This document shows positions 1-6,064 of a stretch of DNA of 6,581 nucleotides, piece by piece (within the stretch, counting starts at the first letter, position 1; each line of letters opens with the position of its first letter). The translations under genes were made by a program, and so were the position numbers. This DNA comes from an uncultured Sphingobacteriales bacterium. GTDB taxonomy: Bacteria > Bacteroidota > Bacteroidia > Chitinophagales > Chitinophagaceae. The DNA is taken from assembly GCA_946479435.1 (NCBI GenBank), contig CAMLFX010000129.1, forward strand, positions 1 to 6,581, in the 5' to 3' direction. Under the pieces are notes generated by a model. It saw only the letters and a program-made list of their open reading frames with translations. It did not search any database and had not been told where the DNA came from.

Positions 1-1498
1 CGTAGTATGCCGATGTTTGCGCATCGTATTTATCCATAATCTGCTTCAGCATTTCTTTTTCCTTTTCAGGGTCTATCACTTCGCCTTTTGCTTTCAAGCT
101 GGCTACCTGTATCTGCAATAATGTTTTAGCTGCCTGTTCGCCACCCATTACCGCTATTTTGGCGTTGGGCCATGCATAGATAAAACGGGGATCGTAAGCC
201 TTGCCACACATAGCGTAGTTACCTGCGCCATAAGAGTTGCCTATTACAATAGTGATCTTAGGTACAACTGAATTGGCTACGGCATTTACCAATTTAGCAC
301 CGTCTTTAATAATGCCCGATTGTTCGCTGCGGCTACCTACCATAAAGCCGGTAACATCTTGCAGGAAAACCAGCGGTATCTTCTTCTGATTGCAGTTTTG
401 AATAAAACGTGCTGCCTTATCGGCGCTATCGTTATAAATAACCCCACCCAATTGCATTTCGCCTTTACCGCTCTTTACAATTTTACGCTGGTTGGCCACA
501 ATACCTACAGCCCAGCCATCGACACGAGCGTAACCGCAAACGATGGTCTTGCCATAGTCTTGCTTGAACTGGTCGAACTCTGAATTATCTACAATACGTT
601 CTATTACTTCCACCACATCGTAAGCCTTGGTGTTTTCAACCGATACGATGCCGTAGATATCTTTTACATCTTTCTTTGGTTCGGCAGGCTTAGCGCGGTC
701 GAAACCGGCACGTGGCTGTTCGCCCATTTTATCGATGATGCGGCGCACCTGGTCGAGGCACTCTTGTTCGGTATCAAATTTATAGTCGGCAATACCGCTT
801 ACTTCCGTATGCATTTTAGCTCCGCCTAAGCTTTGCAGGTCGGCATCTTCACCTATAGCAGCCTTTACCAGGTAAGGGCCTGCCAGGAAGATAGAACCAT
901 TGCCTTCTACCATCAGCGTTTCATCGCTCATAATTGGCAAGTAGGCACCACCCGCTACACAGCTACCCATAACCGCAGCTATCTGCGTTATGCCCATAGC
1001 GCTCATCTGTGCATTGTTGCGGAAGATGCGGCCAAAATGTTCTTTATCGGGGAATATCTCATCCTGCATAGGCAGATACACGCCTGCGCTATCTACTATG
1101 TACACCACCGGAAGGTGGTTTTCCATCGCTATCTCCTGCATGCGCAGGTTTTTCTTGCCTGTTATAGGAAACCATGCACCTGCTTTTACGGTATTATCGT
1201 TAGCCACTATCATGCACTGGCGGCCATGTATATAGCCAAGGCCAGCCACCGTACCACCCGCAGGGCAACCACCATGCTCAGGATACATTTCCCAGCCTGC
1301 AAAAGCACCTAGTTCGGTAAATACGCTGTCTTTATCTATAAGGTATTGTATGCGTTCGCGCGGGGTCATTTTGCCCTTTTCGCGATTTTTCTCTATCGCT
1401 TTTTTGCCACCACCCAGGCTTACCTGTGCATAGCGTTGTTTCATCTGGCTAATAGCCAGCCTCATGCCATCTTCGTTTTTATTGAATTCCAGATCCAT
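1..1498 (-). CDS. Acyl-CoA carboxylase, carboxyltransferase (beta) subunit, C-terminus cut by window edge
   Basis: This subunit transfers CO2 from carboxybiotin to an acyl-CoA in the cytoplasm, as in propionyl-, methylcrotonyl- and related acyl-CoA carboxylases. From the ATG at 1498 the frame stays open to base 1, giving 499 residues. Family members are about 535-545 long, so roughly 40 C-terminal residues are missing. Both crotonase-like halves are visible. The N-terminal half has VANDNTVKAG (~112-121), DSAGVYLPMQDE (~137-148) and GSCVAGGAY (~178-186). The C-terminal half has DVTGFMVG (381-388) and GNSYGAGNY (~420-428); the glycine-rich turns are of the type that form oxyanion holes. The N-half motifs resemble methylcrotonyl-CoA carboxylase beta, whereas SADKAARFI (358-366) is closer to propionyl-CoA carboxylase beta, so I do not assign the substrate. 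No biotin-carrier or biotin carboxylase gene is in the window. The start is supported by a -7-like box 22 bases upstream. Confidence 0.93.
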   Translation of the reverse strand, partial: MDLEFNKNEDGMRLAISQMKQRYAQVSLGGGKKAIEKNREKGKMTPRERIQYLIDKDSVFTELGAFAGWEMYPEHGGCPAGGTVAGLGYIHGRQCMIVANDNTVKAGAWFPITGKKNLRMQEIAMENHLPVVYIVDSAGVYLPMQDEIFPDKEHFGRIFRNNAQMSAMGITQIAAVMGSCVAGGAYLPIMSDETLMVEGNGSIFLAGPYLVKAAIGEDADLQSLGGAKMHTEVSGIADYKFDTEQECLDQVRRIIDKMGEQPRAGFDRAKPAEPKKDVKDIYGIVSVENTKAYDVVEVIERIVDNSEFDQFKQDYGKTIVCGYARVDGWAVGIVANQRKIVKSGKGEMQLGGVIYNDSADKAARFIQNCNQKKIPLVFLQDVTGFMVGSRSEQSGIIKDGAKLVNAVANSVVPKITIVIGNSYGAGNYAMCGKAYDPRFIYAWPNAKIAVMGGEQAAKTLLQIQVASLKAKGEVIDPEKEKEMLKQIMDKYDAQTSAYY

Positions 1499-1520
1499 TA
1501 TTCACCAAAAGATTAGGGCG

Positions 1521-1528
1521 CAAAGATG
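1521..1528 (-). promoter_or_regulatory. Bacteroidetes -7 box for the acyl-CoA carboxylase gene
   Basis: On the minus strand this reads CATCTTTG, a 7-of-8 match to TAnnTTTG counting the two free positions. It ends 22 bases before the start codon. No clear TTG -33 element is visible about 20 bases upstream, where the sequence is AT-rich. The call rests on the motif and its position only. Confidence 0.45.
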
Positions 1529-1569
1529 CTGATTAATACTTAAATACTAAAATGGCGCATCTTCTAACT

Positions 1570-1594
1570 AAAAAAGGCACTTTGTACAGTGCCT
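1570..1594 (-). terminator. Intrinsic terminator of the small secreted-protein gene
   Basis: A perfect 7-bp stem (AGGCACT at 1575-1581 pairing with AGTGCCT at 1588-1594) encloses a 6-base loop. On the minus strand the stem is followed directly by six T (bases 1575-1570). This is a classical rho-independent terminator about 30 bases past the stop of the 69-residue ORF. It would separate that gene from the acyl-CoA carboxylase gene downstream. On the plus strand the tail is A-rich, so the minus orientation is the functional one. Confidence 0.75.
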
Positions 1595-1624
1595 AATAAA
1601 AAAATCGTAATAATAAATAAATGA

Positions 1625-1834
1625 TTACTTGCTAGGGGTAACCGTTTTATATCGTGATACTTCGGCCTTAGCAGCTATAGGCTTTTTTGTTTGCACTTTA
1701 CTACTAAGGCTACTTGAAGATTTAGCAGTGACATTATGGTTACTAACCTTTGTACTTTTTACAGTCTTTTCTTGCGCAAAAGAAGTAGTACCTACACCCA
1801 TTGCCAATAAAACTACCAGCGCCATCTTTTTCAT
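1625..1834 (-). CDS. Small secreted basic protein, function unknown
   Basis: This 69-residue protein is not recognised. Residues 1-20 form a textbook Sec signal peptide: MKK, a hydrophobic core (ALVVLLAMGVG), and a likely cleavage after SFA before QEK. The mature part of about 49 residues holds 10 Lys and 1 Arg against 2 Glu. It is rich in Ser, Thr and Val, has no Cys, and includes a run of Ser at 39-42. It therefore looks disordered and strongly positively charged. It would act in the periplasm or outside the cell. A TAGCTTTA box lies 22 bases upstream and a strong terminator lies downstream, so it seems to be monocistronic. The signal peptide and the matching terminator orientation favour this strand over the overlapping plus-strand ORF. 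No function is proposed. Confidence 0.72.
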   Translation of the reverse strand: MKKMALVVLLAMGVGTTSFAQEKTVKSTKVSNHNVTAKSSSSLSSKVQTKKPIAAKAEVSRYKTVTPSK

Positions 1835-1856
1835 AAATACTAGTTTTTAAGTTTTA

Positions 1857-1864
1857 TAAAGCTA
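1857..1864 (-). promoter_or_regulatory. Possible -7 box for the small secreted-protein gene
   Basis: The minus strand reads TAGCTTTA, which matches TAnnTTTG except for the final G. It lies 22 bases before the start codon, the same range as the other boxes in this window. A TTTG lies upstream, but the spacer is only about 15 bases, shorter than the usual 19-21. Confidence 0.3.
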
Positions 1865-1894
1865 AGCCAAATAGCGTTCCAAAGTTTCATGGCA

Positions 1895-1922
1895 AACTGT
1901 TAATGCTGTCGTTTTAACAATT
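1895..1922 (-). terminator. Weak hairpin downstream of the porin gene
   Basis: Two 9-base arms (1895-1903 and 1914-1922) pair with one G-U wobble when read as minus-strand RNA, leaving a 10-base loop. The hairpin begins 6 bases past the porin stop codon. It is AT-rich and lacks a good U-tract, so it may be only a weak terminator or a 3'-end structure. Confidence 0.3.
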
Positions 1923-1928
1923 GTTTTC

Positions 1929-3242
1929 CTAAAAGCGATATTGCAAGCGCAGGGTTAATACATTGTCCTTCAGGTCATCAGTATATCCTGCAATACCCGT
2001 TTTTTCATTCTTTATCCAATCATAAAACAGGAATGTTTTTACATGGGCATTGAGATAAACCATAAAGCCTGCGGTTAATGTATTGTAGCGCACATCTGCT
2101 GCGTTAAAGCCATTTGCAGCAGTTATTTCCTTTTCTTTTACATTTTTATTAGGGTCGTACCAGTCGTACTTCACTACCAGCTGCAGCCAGTCGAGCCCCA
2201 GATGTTGTAAATAATAAAAATAAGCCCCATCGAACCTGCGGGTGTATAAAGGTTGCAGCATATTAGTGGCGCTAACAGGATAGCTGCCGGGGGTTTCTGA
2301 TGATGTTGCAGTACCTGTTTGCTGGCCGGTGATATATTCGGCCCTAAACTCTGTGTATCCTTTTTTGTTAGGGATCTTCAGTTGCATATCGGCGCCCACA
2401 TATTTCCTTGGAGCTACATAGCCTACATTAGACTGTACGGAATCTCCAGCCATCATTGCACTACTTCCTTCCCCAACCGTTTTGTACACCCACGGCGATT
2501 GGCTAACAATGCCACCGTAATAACCCGAGGCGCTGGCCGAAATAGTCCAGCCGAGATTTTTTATTTTTTGTGGCATCAGAGAAAAACGGCCAATAAGGTC
2601 TTTGTGGCTATCATATTCACTGGGGCCTGCCAGGCCTTGGCCATTGAATACACCCAGATCAACCTTCATCCACTTAATAGGATTGTTTTTTCTCCTGTTT
2701 TCCAGGGTCAACATTACGCCAAGATCACGTTCGGTTTTCATAAGTGTTTGCGACATACGGCCACGTTCCGGTGTCTCGCGATCGGAAGAAGATAAATTGA
2801 CCTCAAAACCCATGGGGCGGGCAAACATCCCAGCCGTAATAGAGAATAGCTGTAGTTTATTTTCATAGAAGCGGCCCCAGAAGTCGCGAATGTTAACACC
2901 ACGTTCCGTACCATCAAATTGAAAAGCAAATAGCGCCAGGGGCTGGTTCTTTTCATTAAAATGCGCATAGTCGATACGGATACGCCCGCGACGTAACATG
3001 AACCTGTTGTTGCTATTGGGTGCAAAGTCGCCACCACTAAAGCTCTTAGCGCCTTCATCCTCAGCCCATTGAAACTGAGGCTGCATGTAGCCGCCGAAAC
3101 GTAACCTATCGTACTTGCCATATAAAGGATATAAACCCTTTCCGATGGCAGTGGTAGTGTCCATCATATCGGTAAGGAAACGTTGCGCATTTGCCGTTTT
3201 AGTACCGGCAATCAATAAGAGCAGAACAAATAGCTTTTTCAT
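1929..3242 (-). CDS. Outer-membrane porin, phosphate-selective OprO/OprP-like (PF07396 type)
   Basis: The 437 residues are predicted to form an outer-membrane beta-barrel for passive uptake of small, probably anionic, solutes. A signal peptide covers residues 1-19 (MKK, an LFVLLLLIAG core, cleavage after ANA before QRF). The mature protein has many alternating aromatic and polar strands and ends in LRLQYRF. A terminal Phe is the signal read by the BAM machinery. Features shared with OprO/OprP-type porins are an N-terminal arginine-rich strand (FMLRRGRIRI, ~81-90), a FARPMGFE segment, TERDLGVML and LGVFNGQG. Substrate specificity cannot be read from the sequence, and phosphate is only the name of the family. 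The ATG at 3242 is chosen because it gives the signal peptide and lies 28 bases after a perfect -7 box. The gene is divergent from the exported protein at 3388; nothing here shows that the two are functionally linked. Confidence 0.85.
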   Translation of the reverse strand: MKKLFVLLLLIAGTKTANAQRFLTDMMDTTTAIGKGLYPLYGKYDRLRFGGYMQPQFQWAEDEGAKSFSGGDFAPNSNNRFMLRRGRIRIDYAHFNEKNQPLALFAFQFDGTERGVNIRDFWGRFYENKLQLFSITAGMFARPMGFEVNLSSSDRETPERGRMSQTLMKTERDLGVMLTLENRRKNNPIKWMKVDLGVFNGQGLAGPSEYDSHKDLIGRFSLMPQKIKNLGWTISASASGYYGGIVSQSPWVYKTVGEGSSAMMAGDSVQSNVGYVAPRKYVGADMQLKIPNKKGYTEFRAEYITGQQTGTATSSETPGSYPVSATNMLQPLYTRRFDGAYFYYLQHLGLDWLQLVVKYDWYDPNKNVKEKEITAANGFNAADVRYNTLTAGFMVYLNAHVKTFLFYDWIKNEKTGIAGYTDDLKDNVLTLRLQYRF

Positions 3243-3270
3243 TTATCCGTAAGGCTGTTTGAATTGGCGG

Positions 3271-3278
3271 CAAACGTA
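3271..3278 (-). promoter_or_regulatory. -7 box of the porin promoter
   Basis: The minus strand reads TACGTTTG, a perfect match to the Bacteroidetes TAnnTTTG element, 28 bases before the porin ATG. No TTG is found 19-21 bases upstream. It lies in the 145-base divergent region shared with the gene at 3388. Confidence 0.5.
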
Positions 3279-3387
3279 GCAAATTGTCTTAATAATTTGA
3301 TAATATTTATTTAACAATAAAAGTTTAAGGCGTTTATTATAAGTAGTATAACGTATGAATAAGTAAATTACAGGCAGCAACAGCACA

Positions 3388-4656
3388 ATGAAAAGAGTTT
3401 ACAGCATTATCGCCCTATCGGTTTCCCTTTTAACAGCTACCAGCATATACGCGGCCAAACTGTTTATACCTATGGATGCTGAAGGCCAGCAAAACCATCT
3501 GAAGGCTTATGGTGTGGCTTATGCCGCCCTAAAAAACGGAATGGAAGTGGACTGGATGCTGAACTATAAGGGTGGCAGCTTTGCCATGGACCAAGTGGAA
3601 AGCATGGAACGCATGTGCAAACTGCGCGGTGTGAGCTATGAGATACTGAGCGACGTTCAATATGGAGGTATAGTAACCCAGCTAGCCAACCCCGACTATA
3701 ATGGCGACGTAATAAAACTGGAGAAAGCGCCTAAGATAGCGGTATATACACCACCAGGTAAAATGCCCTGGGATGATGCTGTAACAATGGTGCTGGAATA
3801 CGCAGAGATACCTTACGATAAGATATACGACGATGAGGTGCTGGAAGACAAGCTGCACGAGTACGACTGGTTGCACCTGCACCATGAAGACTTTACAGGG
3901 CAGTATGGTAAGTTTTGGGCGGCCTACCGCAATGCAGCCTGGTACCAGGAGGATGTACGCAATAGTGAAGCAGCAGCAGCAAGGCATGGTTACAAAAAAG
4001 TATCGCAACTGAAGCTGGCGGTAGCGCAAAGGATACGTGGGTTTGTGGCCGGTGGCGGCTACCTGTTTGCCATGTGCTCAGCTACCGATAGCTATGATAT
4101 AGCACTGGCTGCCGAGAAAACAGATATATGCGATGTGCCTTTTGATGGCGACCCCGTAGCACCTGATGCACAACAAAAGCTGGACTTTACACAAACATTT
4201 GCATTTAAAAACTTTACACTATCGGGCAGCCCGTACGAATATGAATTTTCGGATATAGATAATACTAACCTGCGCAGGGTACAGATGGAAAACGATTATT
4301 TTACGTTATTCACCTTCTCAGCCAAGTTCGACCCTGTGCCTACCATGCTTTGCCAAAACCATACTACTACTGTAAAAGGCTTTATGGGACAGACAACATC
4401 GTTCCGTAAAGAGACGTTAAAGACAAGTGTGCTTGTGATGGGTGAATACAAACCTGCGAATGAAGCGCGTTATATACATGGTGAGTATGGCAAAGGCACC
4501 TGGACGTTCTATGGTGGCCATGACCCAGAAGATTACCAGCATGCCATTGGCGACCCACCTACTGAACTGAGCAGCCACCCTAATTCTCCGGGATACAGGC
4601 TGATACTAAATAACGTGCTTTTCCCTGCAGCAAAGAAGAAGCCGCGCAAGACCTAG
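3388..4656 (+). CDS. Exported GATase1/ThuA-like protein, often labelled 'asparagine synthetase B'; function unknown
   Basis: This 422-residue protein belongs to a well-conserved Bacteroidetes family whose members are frequently named asparagine synthetase B. The label is not supported here: there is no N-terminal catalytic Cys2, no class II amidotransferase domain and no SGGxDS ATP-pyrophosphatase loop. Instead a signal peptide spans residues 1-22 (MKRVYS, hydrophobic core, TSIYA then AK), placing it in the periplasm or outer envelope. AGGGYLFAMCSAT (221-233) resembles the nucleophile elbow of class I glutamine amidotransferase-like folds, with Cys230 at the elbow. YGKGTWTFYGGHDPE (367-381) followed by YRLILNNVLFP (403-413) resembles the C-terminal signature of ThuA-like proteins. 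A His- and acid-rich segment, HLHHED (163-168), could bind metal or substrate. The tail is basic (KKKPRKT). Family recognition is firm, the fold assignment is inference, and the biochemical role is unknown. No clear -7 box precedes it. Confidence 0.85.
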   Translation: MKRVYSIIALSVSLLTATSIYAAKLFIPMDAEGQQNHLKAYGVAYAALKNGMEVDWMLNYKGGSFAMDQVESMERMCKLRGVSYEILSDVQYGGIVTQLANPDYNGDVIKLEKAPKIAVYTPPGKMPWDDAVTMVLEYAEIPYDKIYDDEVLEDKLHEYDWLHLHHEDFTGQYGKFWAAYRNAAWYQEDVRNSEAAAARHGYKKVSQLKLAVAQRIRGFVAGGGYLFAMCSATDSYDIALAAEKTDICDVPFDGDPVAPDAQQKLDFTQTFAFKNFTLSGSPYEYEFSDIDNTNLRRVQMENDYFTLFTFSAKFDPVPTMLCQNHTTTVKGFMGQTTSFRKETLKTSVLVMGEYKPANEARYIHGEYGKGTWTFYGGHDPEDYQHAIGDPPTELSSHPNSPGYRLILNNVLFPAAKKKPRKT

Positions 4657-4705
4657 CATCTTAGAAAGTTCAGGATCAGATGATTCCCAATGGCGGGTAT
4701 TTGAT

Positions 4706-4713
4706 TACTTTTG
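4706..4713 (+). promoter_or_regulatory. -7 box of the WYL-regulator promoter
   Basis: TACTTTTG matches TAnnTTTG perfectly and lies 28 bases before the ATG at 4742. It is also the left part of the short dyad TACTT-TTG-AAGTA (4706-4718), so a regulator bound there would cover the promoter. No -33 TTG is seen at the usual distance. Confidence 0.5.
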
Positions 4714-4741
4714 AAGTATCATCACCCTACAAATCTGATTT

Positions 4742-5431
4742 ATGAACCGTATTGACCGGCTATTCGGCATACTGACACTATTGCAATCGAGAAAGTATGT
4801 GCCGGCTGAAAAAATAGCCGAGAAGTTTGATATGAGTGTGCGCACTGTGTACCGTGATATAAAAGCACTGTGCGAACAAGGCATACCTATAAGCTTTGAA
4901 CAACATAAGGGTTATTTCATAGTACAGGGATACTTTCTGCCACCTGTTTCTTTTACGACAGAAGAAGCGAATGCCCTCTTGCTGATGGAGCAATTAGTAA
5001 CAGCGTTTTCTGATAAATCGGTACAGAAACATTATTCAGAAGCATTGAATAAGGTAAAGACTGTAATGCGTGGTGCGCAAAAAGACAAAATGGAAGTTTT
5101 AGGCGATAGCATAAGAATGCAGGTACCCGACAGGCTTTGGGGCGATTATGAGTTCCTGACCATTATACAAACTGCCATATCATCGAAACATATATTAGAG
5201 ATCGAATACAAGAATAATAAACAGGAAGTAAGTAAGCGCCCGATAGAACCAATAGGCCTTATATTTTATGCCTTCAGCTGGCATGTTATCGGCTGGTGTC
5301 ATTATCGTACTGACTACCGCGATTTTAAAGTATCGCGGCTGCTCAAGGCTATCAATACCGAAACCCCCTTCAAAAAAAGCGACCATATTCTGCTAAACGA
5401 CTATATGAAAATGCTTCCTGTAAATTATTAA
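4742..5431 (+). CDS. HTH/WYL-domain transcriptional regulator (YafY family)
   Basis: This 229-residue DNA-binding regulator has two parts. Residues ~3-60 form a DeoR/HTH_11-type winged helix, with the recognition helix around SVRTVYRDIKAL (32-43). Residues ~140-205 form a WYL domain. The family motif appears as WHV (180-182) rather than W-Y-L, inside FSWHVIGWCHYRTDYRDFKV, which keeps the Arg-containing stretch that in studied WYL proteins takes part in ligand binding. The protein is shorter than PafB/PafC-type regulators (about 320) because it lacks a clear WCX C-terminal extension. Established members (PafBC, DriD) sense single-stranded DNA through WYL and activate DNA-damage genes; other WYL proteins bind other ligands. 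It lies 79 bases before dinB in the same direction, and a dyad in the intervening gap is the natural candidate binding site. The target and ligand are inferred, not shown. Confidence 0.88.
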   Translation: MNRIDRLFGILTLLQSRKYVPAEKIAEKFDMSVRTVYRDIKALCEQGIPISFEQHKGYFIVQGYFLPPVSFTTEEANALLLMEQLVTAFSDKSVQKHYSEALNKVKTVMRGAQKDKMEVLGDSIRMQVPDRLWGDYEFLTIIQTAISSKHILEIEYKNNKQEVSKRPIEPIGLIFYAFSWHVIGWCHYRTDYRDFKVSRLLKAINTETPFKKSDHILLNDYMKMLPVNY

Positions 5432-5447
5432 AATTTCTAAAAACAGA

Positions 5448-5475
5448 CTGCCATAGGGTTGTCAGTGGGTGGTAG
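5448..5475 (+). promoter_or_regulatory. Candidate operator upstream of dinB (dyad plus extra half-site)
   Basis: CTGCCATAGGGTTGTCAG (5448-5465) is an inverted repeat with arms CTGCCA and TGTCAG, which differ at one base pair from perfect symmetry. A third related half-site, TGGTAG (5470-5475), starts exactly 10 bases after TGTCAG, on the same helical face. The cluster covers the place where a -33 element would lie relative to the -7-like box at 5476, and that element is missing. This arrangement suits a regulator, probably the adjacent WYL protein, that controls polymerase access. The binding partner is inferred. Confidence 0.45.
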
Positions 5476-5483
5476 TTTCTTTG
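5476..5483 (+). promoter_or_regulatory. -7-like box of the dinB promoter
   Basis: TTTCTTTG matches TAnnTTTG except for T in place of A at position 2. It lies 27 bases before the ATG at 5511, the same distance as the other boxes in the window. It also decides the start: an in-frame ATG at 5469 would lie upstream of the expected transcript start. Confidence 0.45.
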
Positions 5484-5510
5484 TGTTATCAAACTAAAAA
5501 AACTAACACA

Positions 5511-6008
5511 ATGACACAGACACAGGCTTTCCTGAAAGAAATTGAACAAGAAGCGGAAACAACCCGCAAGATGCTGAGCATCATACCCGAAGATAAGTAT
5601 GACTGGAAACCACACGAAAAAAGTATGGATATCCGCAGGCTGGCAACACATATTGCAGAGTTACCAGGTTGGGTAGCGATGGCATTGACCACAAGCGAAC
5701 TGGATTTCGATAATAATCCTTATGAATATCCTAAGATCAATAACAATAAAGACCTGCTTGCCTTCTTTGAACAATCGCTGGAAAATGGCCGTAAAGAATT
5801 GCTGAATTACGATGACAGTGAACTGAATAAAGACTGGACGATGAGAAGCGGCGAGCAGATATACAGTGTGAGGCCTAAAGGCGATGTGATACGCATGTCG
5901 ATATCTCAAACTATACACCACCGCGCACAATTAGGAGTGTTCCTGCGCCTGCTGAACGTGCCAATACCGGGCAGCTATGGCCCAAGCGCTGATGAAATGA
6001 AGTTTTAA
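5511..6008 (+). CDS. DinB-family protein
   Basis: This is a 165-residue cytoplasmic four-helix-bundle protein of the DinB/YfiT superfamily, whose usual length is 150-180. Members are metal-dependent; some are bacillithiol or other thiol S-transferases acting on electrophiles, and the founding dinB of Bacillus is DNA-damage inducible. Visible motifs are ATHIAELPGW, with the first conserved His at 47, and the C-terminal IHHRAQLGVFLRLL (135-148) followed by PIPGSYGPSADE (151-162), typical of a Bacteroidetes subgroup. The usual metal triad is one His in helix 2 plus His-x3-His in the last helix. Here the fit is His47, Gln133 and His137, so one expected His is Gln. The start at 5511 is preferred over an in-frame ATG at 5469, because the latter lies in the promoter/operator region and adds residues that the family lacks. 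The gene probably heads a transcript continuing toward the gyrI-like gene, subject to the hairpin at 6012. Confidence 0.9.
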   Translation: MTQTQAFLKEIEQEAETTRKMLSIIPEDKYDWKPHEKSMDIRRLATHIAELPGWVAMALTTSELDFDNNPYEYPKINNNKDLLAFFEQSLENGRKELLNYDDSELNKDWTMRSGEQIYSVRPKGDVIRMSISQTIHHRAQLGVFLRLLNVPIPGSYGPSADEMKF

Positions 6009-6011
6009 ATT

Positions 6012-6050
6012 AACCATAGGCTGCATGCTGTGAACATGCAGCCTATGGTT
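6012..6050 (+). terminator. Perfect 16-bp hairpin between dinB and the gyrI-like gene
   Basis: AACCATAGGCTGCATG (6012-6027) is followed by a 7-base loop and its exact complement at 6035-6050. The structure begins 3 bases after the dinB stop and ends 14 bases before the next ATG. On the plus strand it is followed by TTAAACC rather than a long U-tract. It could therefore be a partial terminator or attenuator, a transcript-stabilising 3' end, or a protein-binding palindrome. The structure is certain; its role as a terminator is not. Confidence 0.6.
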
Positions 6051-6064
6051 TAAACCTATACGTT

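Noticed and set aside
320..583. 87-residue plus-strand ORF
   Set aside because: It is antisense to conserved motifs of the carboxyltransferase and has no promoter or family resemblance.
833..1312. 159-residue plus-strand ORF
   Set aside because: It lies entirely opposite the conserved acyl-CoA carboxylase gene, has no recognisable domain, and its Cys/His/Tyr-rich composition is typical of antisense frames.
1629..1850. Plus-strand hydrophobic 73-residue ORF overlapping the small secreted-protein gene
   Set aside because: It is the antisense image of a Lys/Ser-rich minus-strand gene, which yields Phe/Leu-rich translations. The minus frame has a signal peptide and a correctly oriented terminator.
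2319..2868. Two overlapping plus-strand ORFs opposite the porin
   Set aside because: They are shadows of the porin coding frame. The porin has a signal peptide, barrel strands and a terminal Phe.
5469..5510. Upstream in-frame ATG extending DinB by 14 residues
   Set aside because: It would lie within or before the -7-like box and operator, so it would not be on the expected transcript. The family starts near the ATG at 5511.
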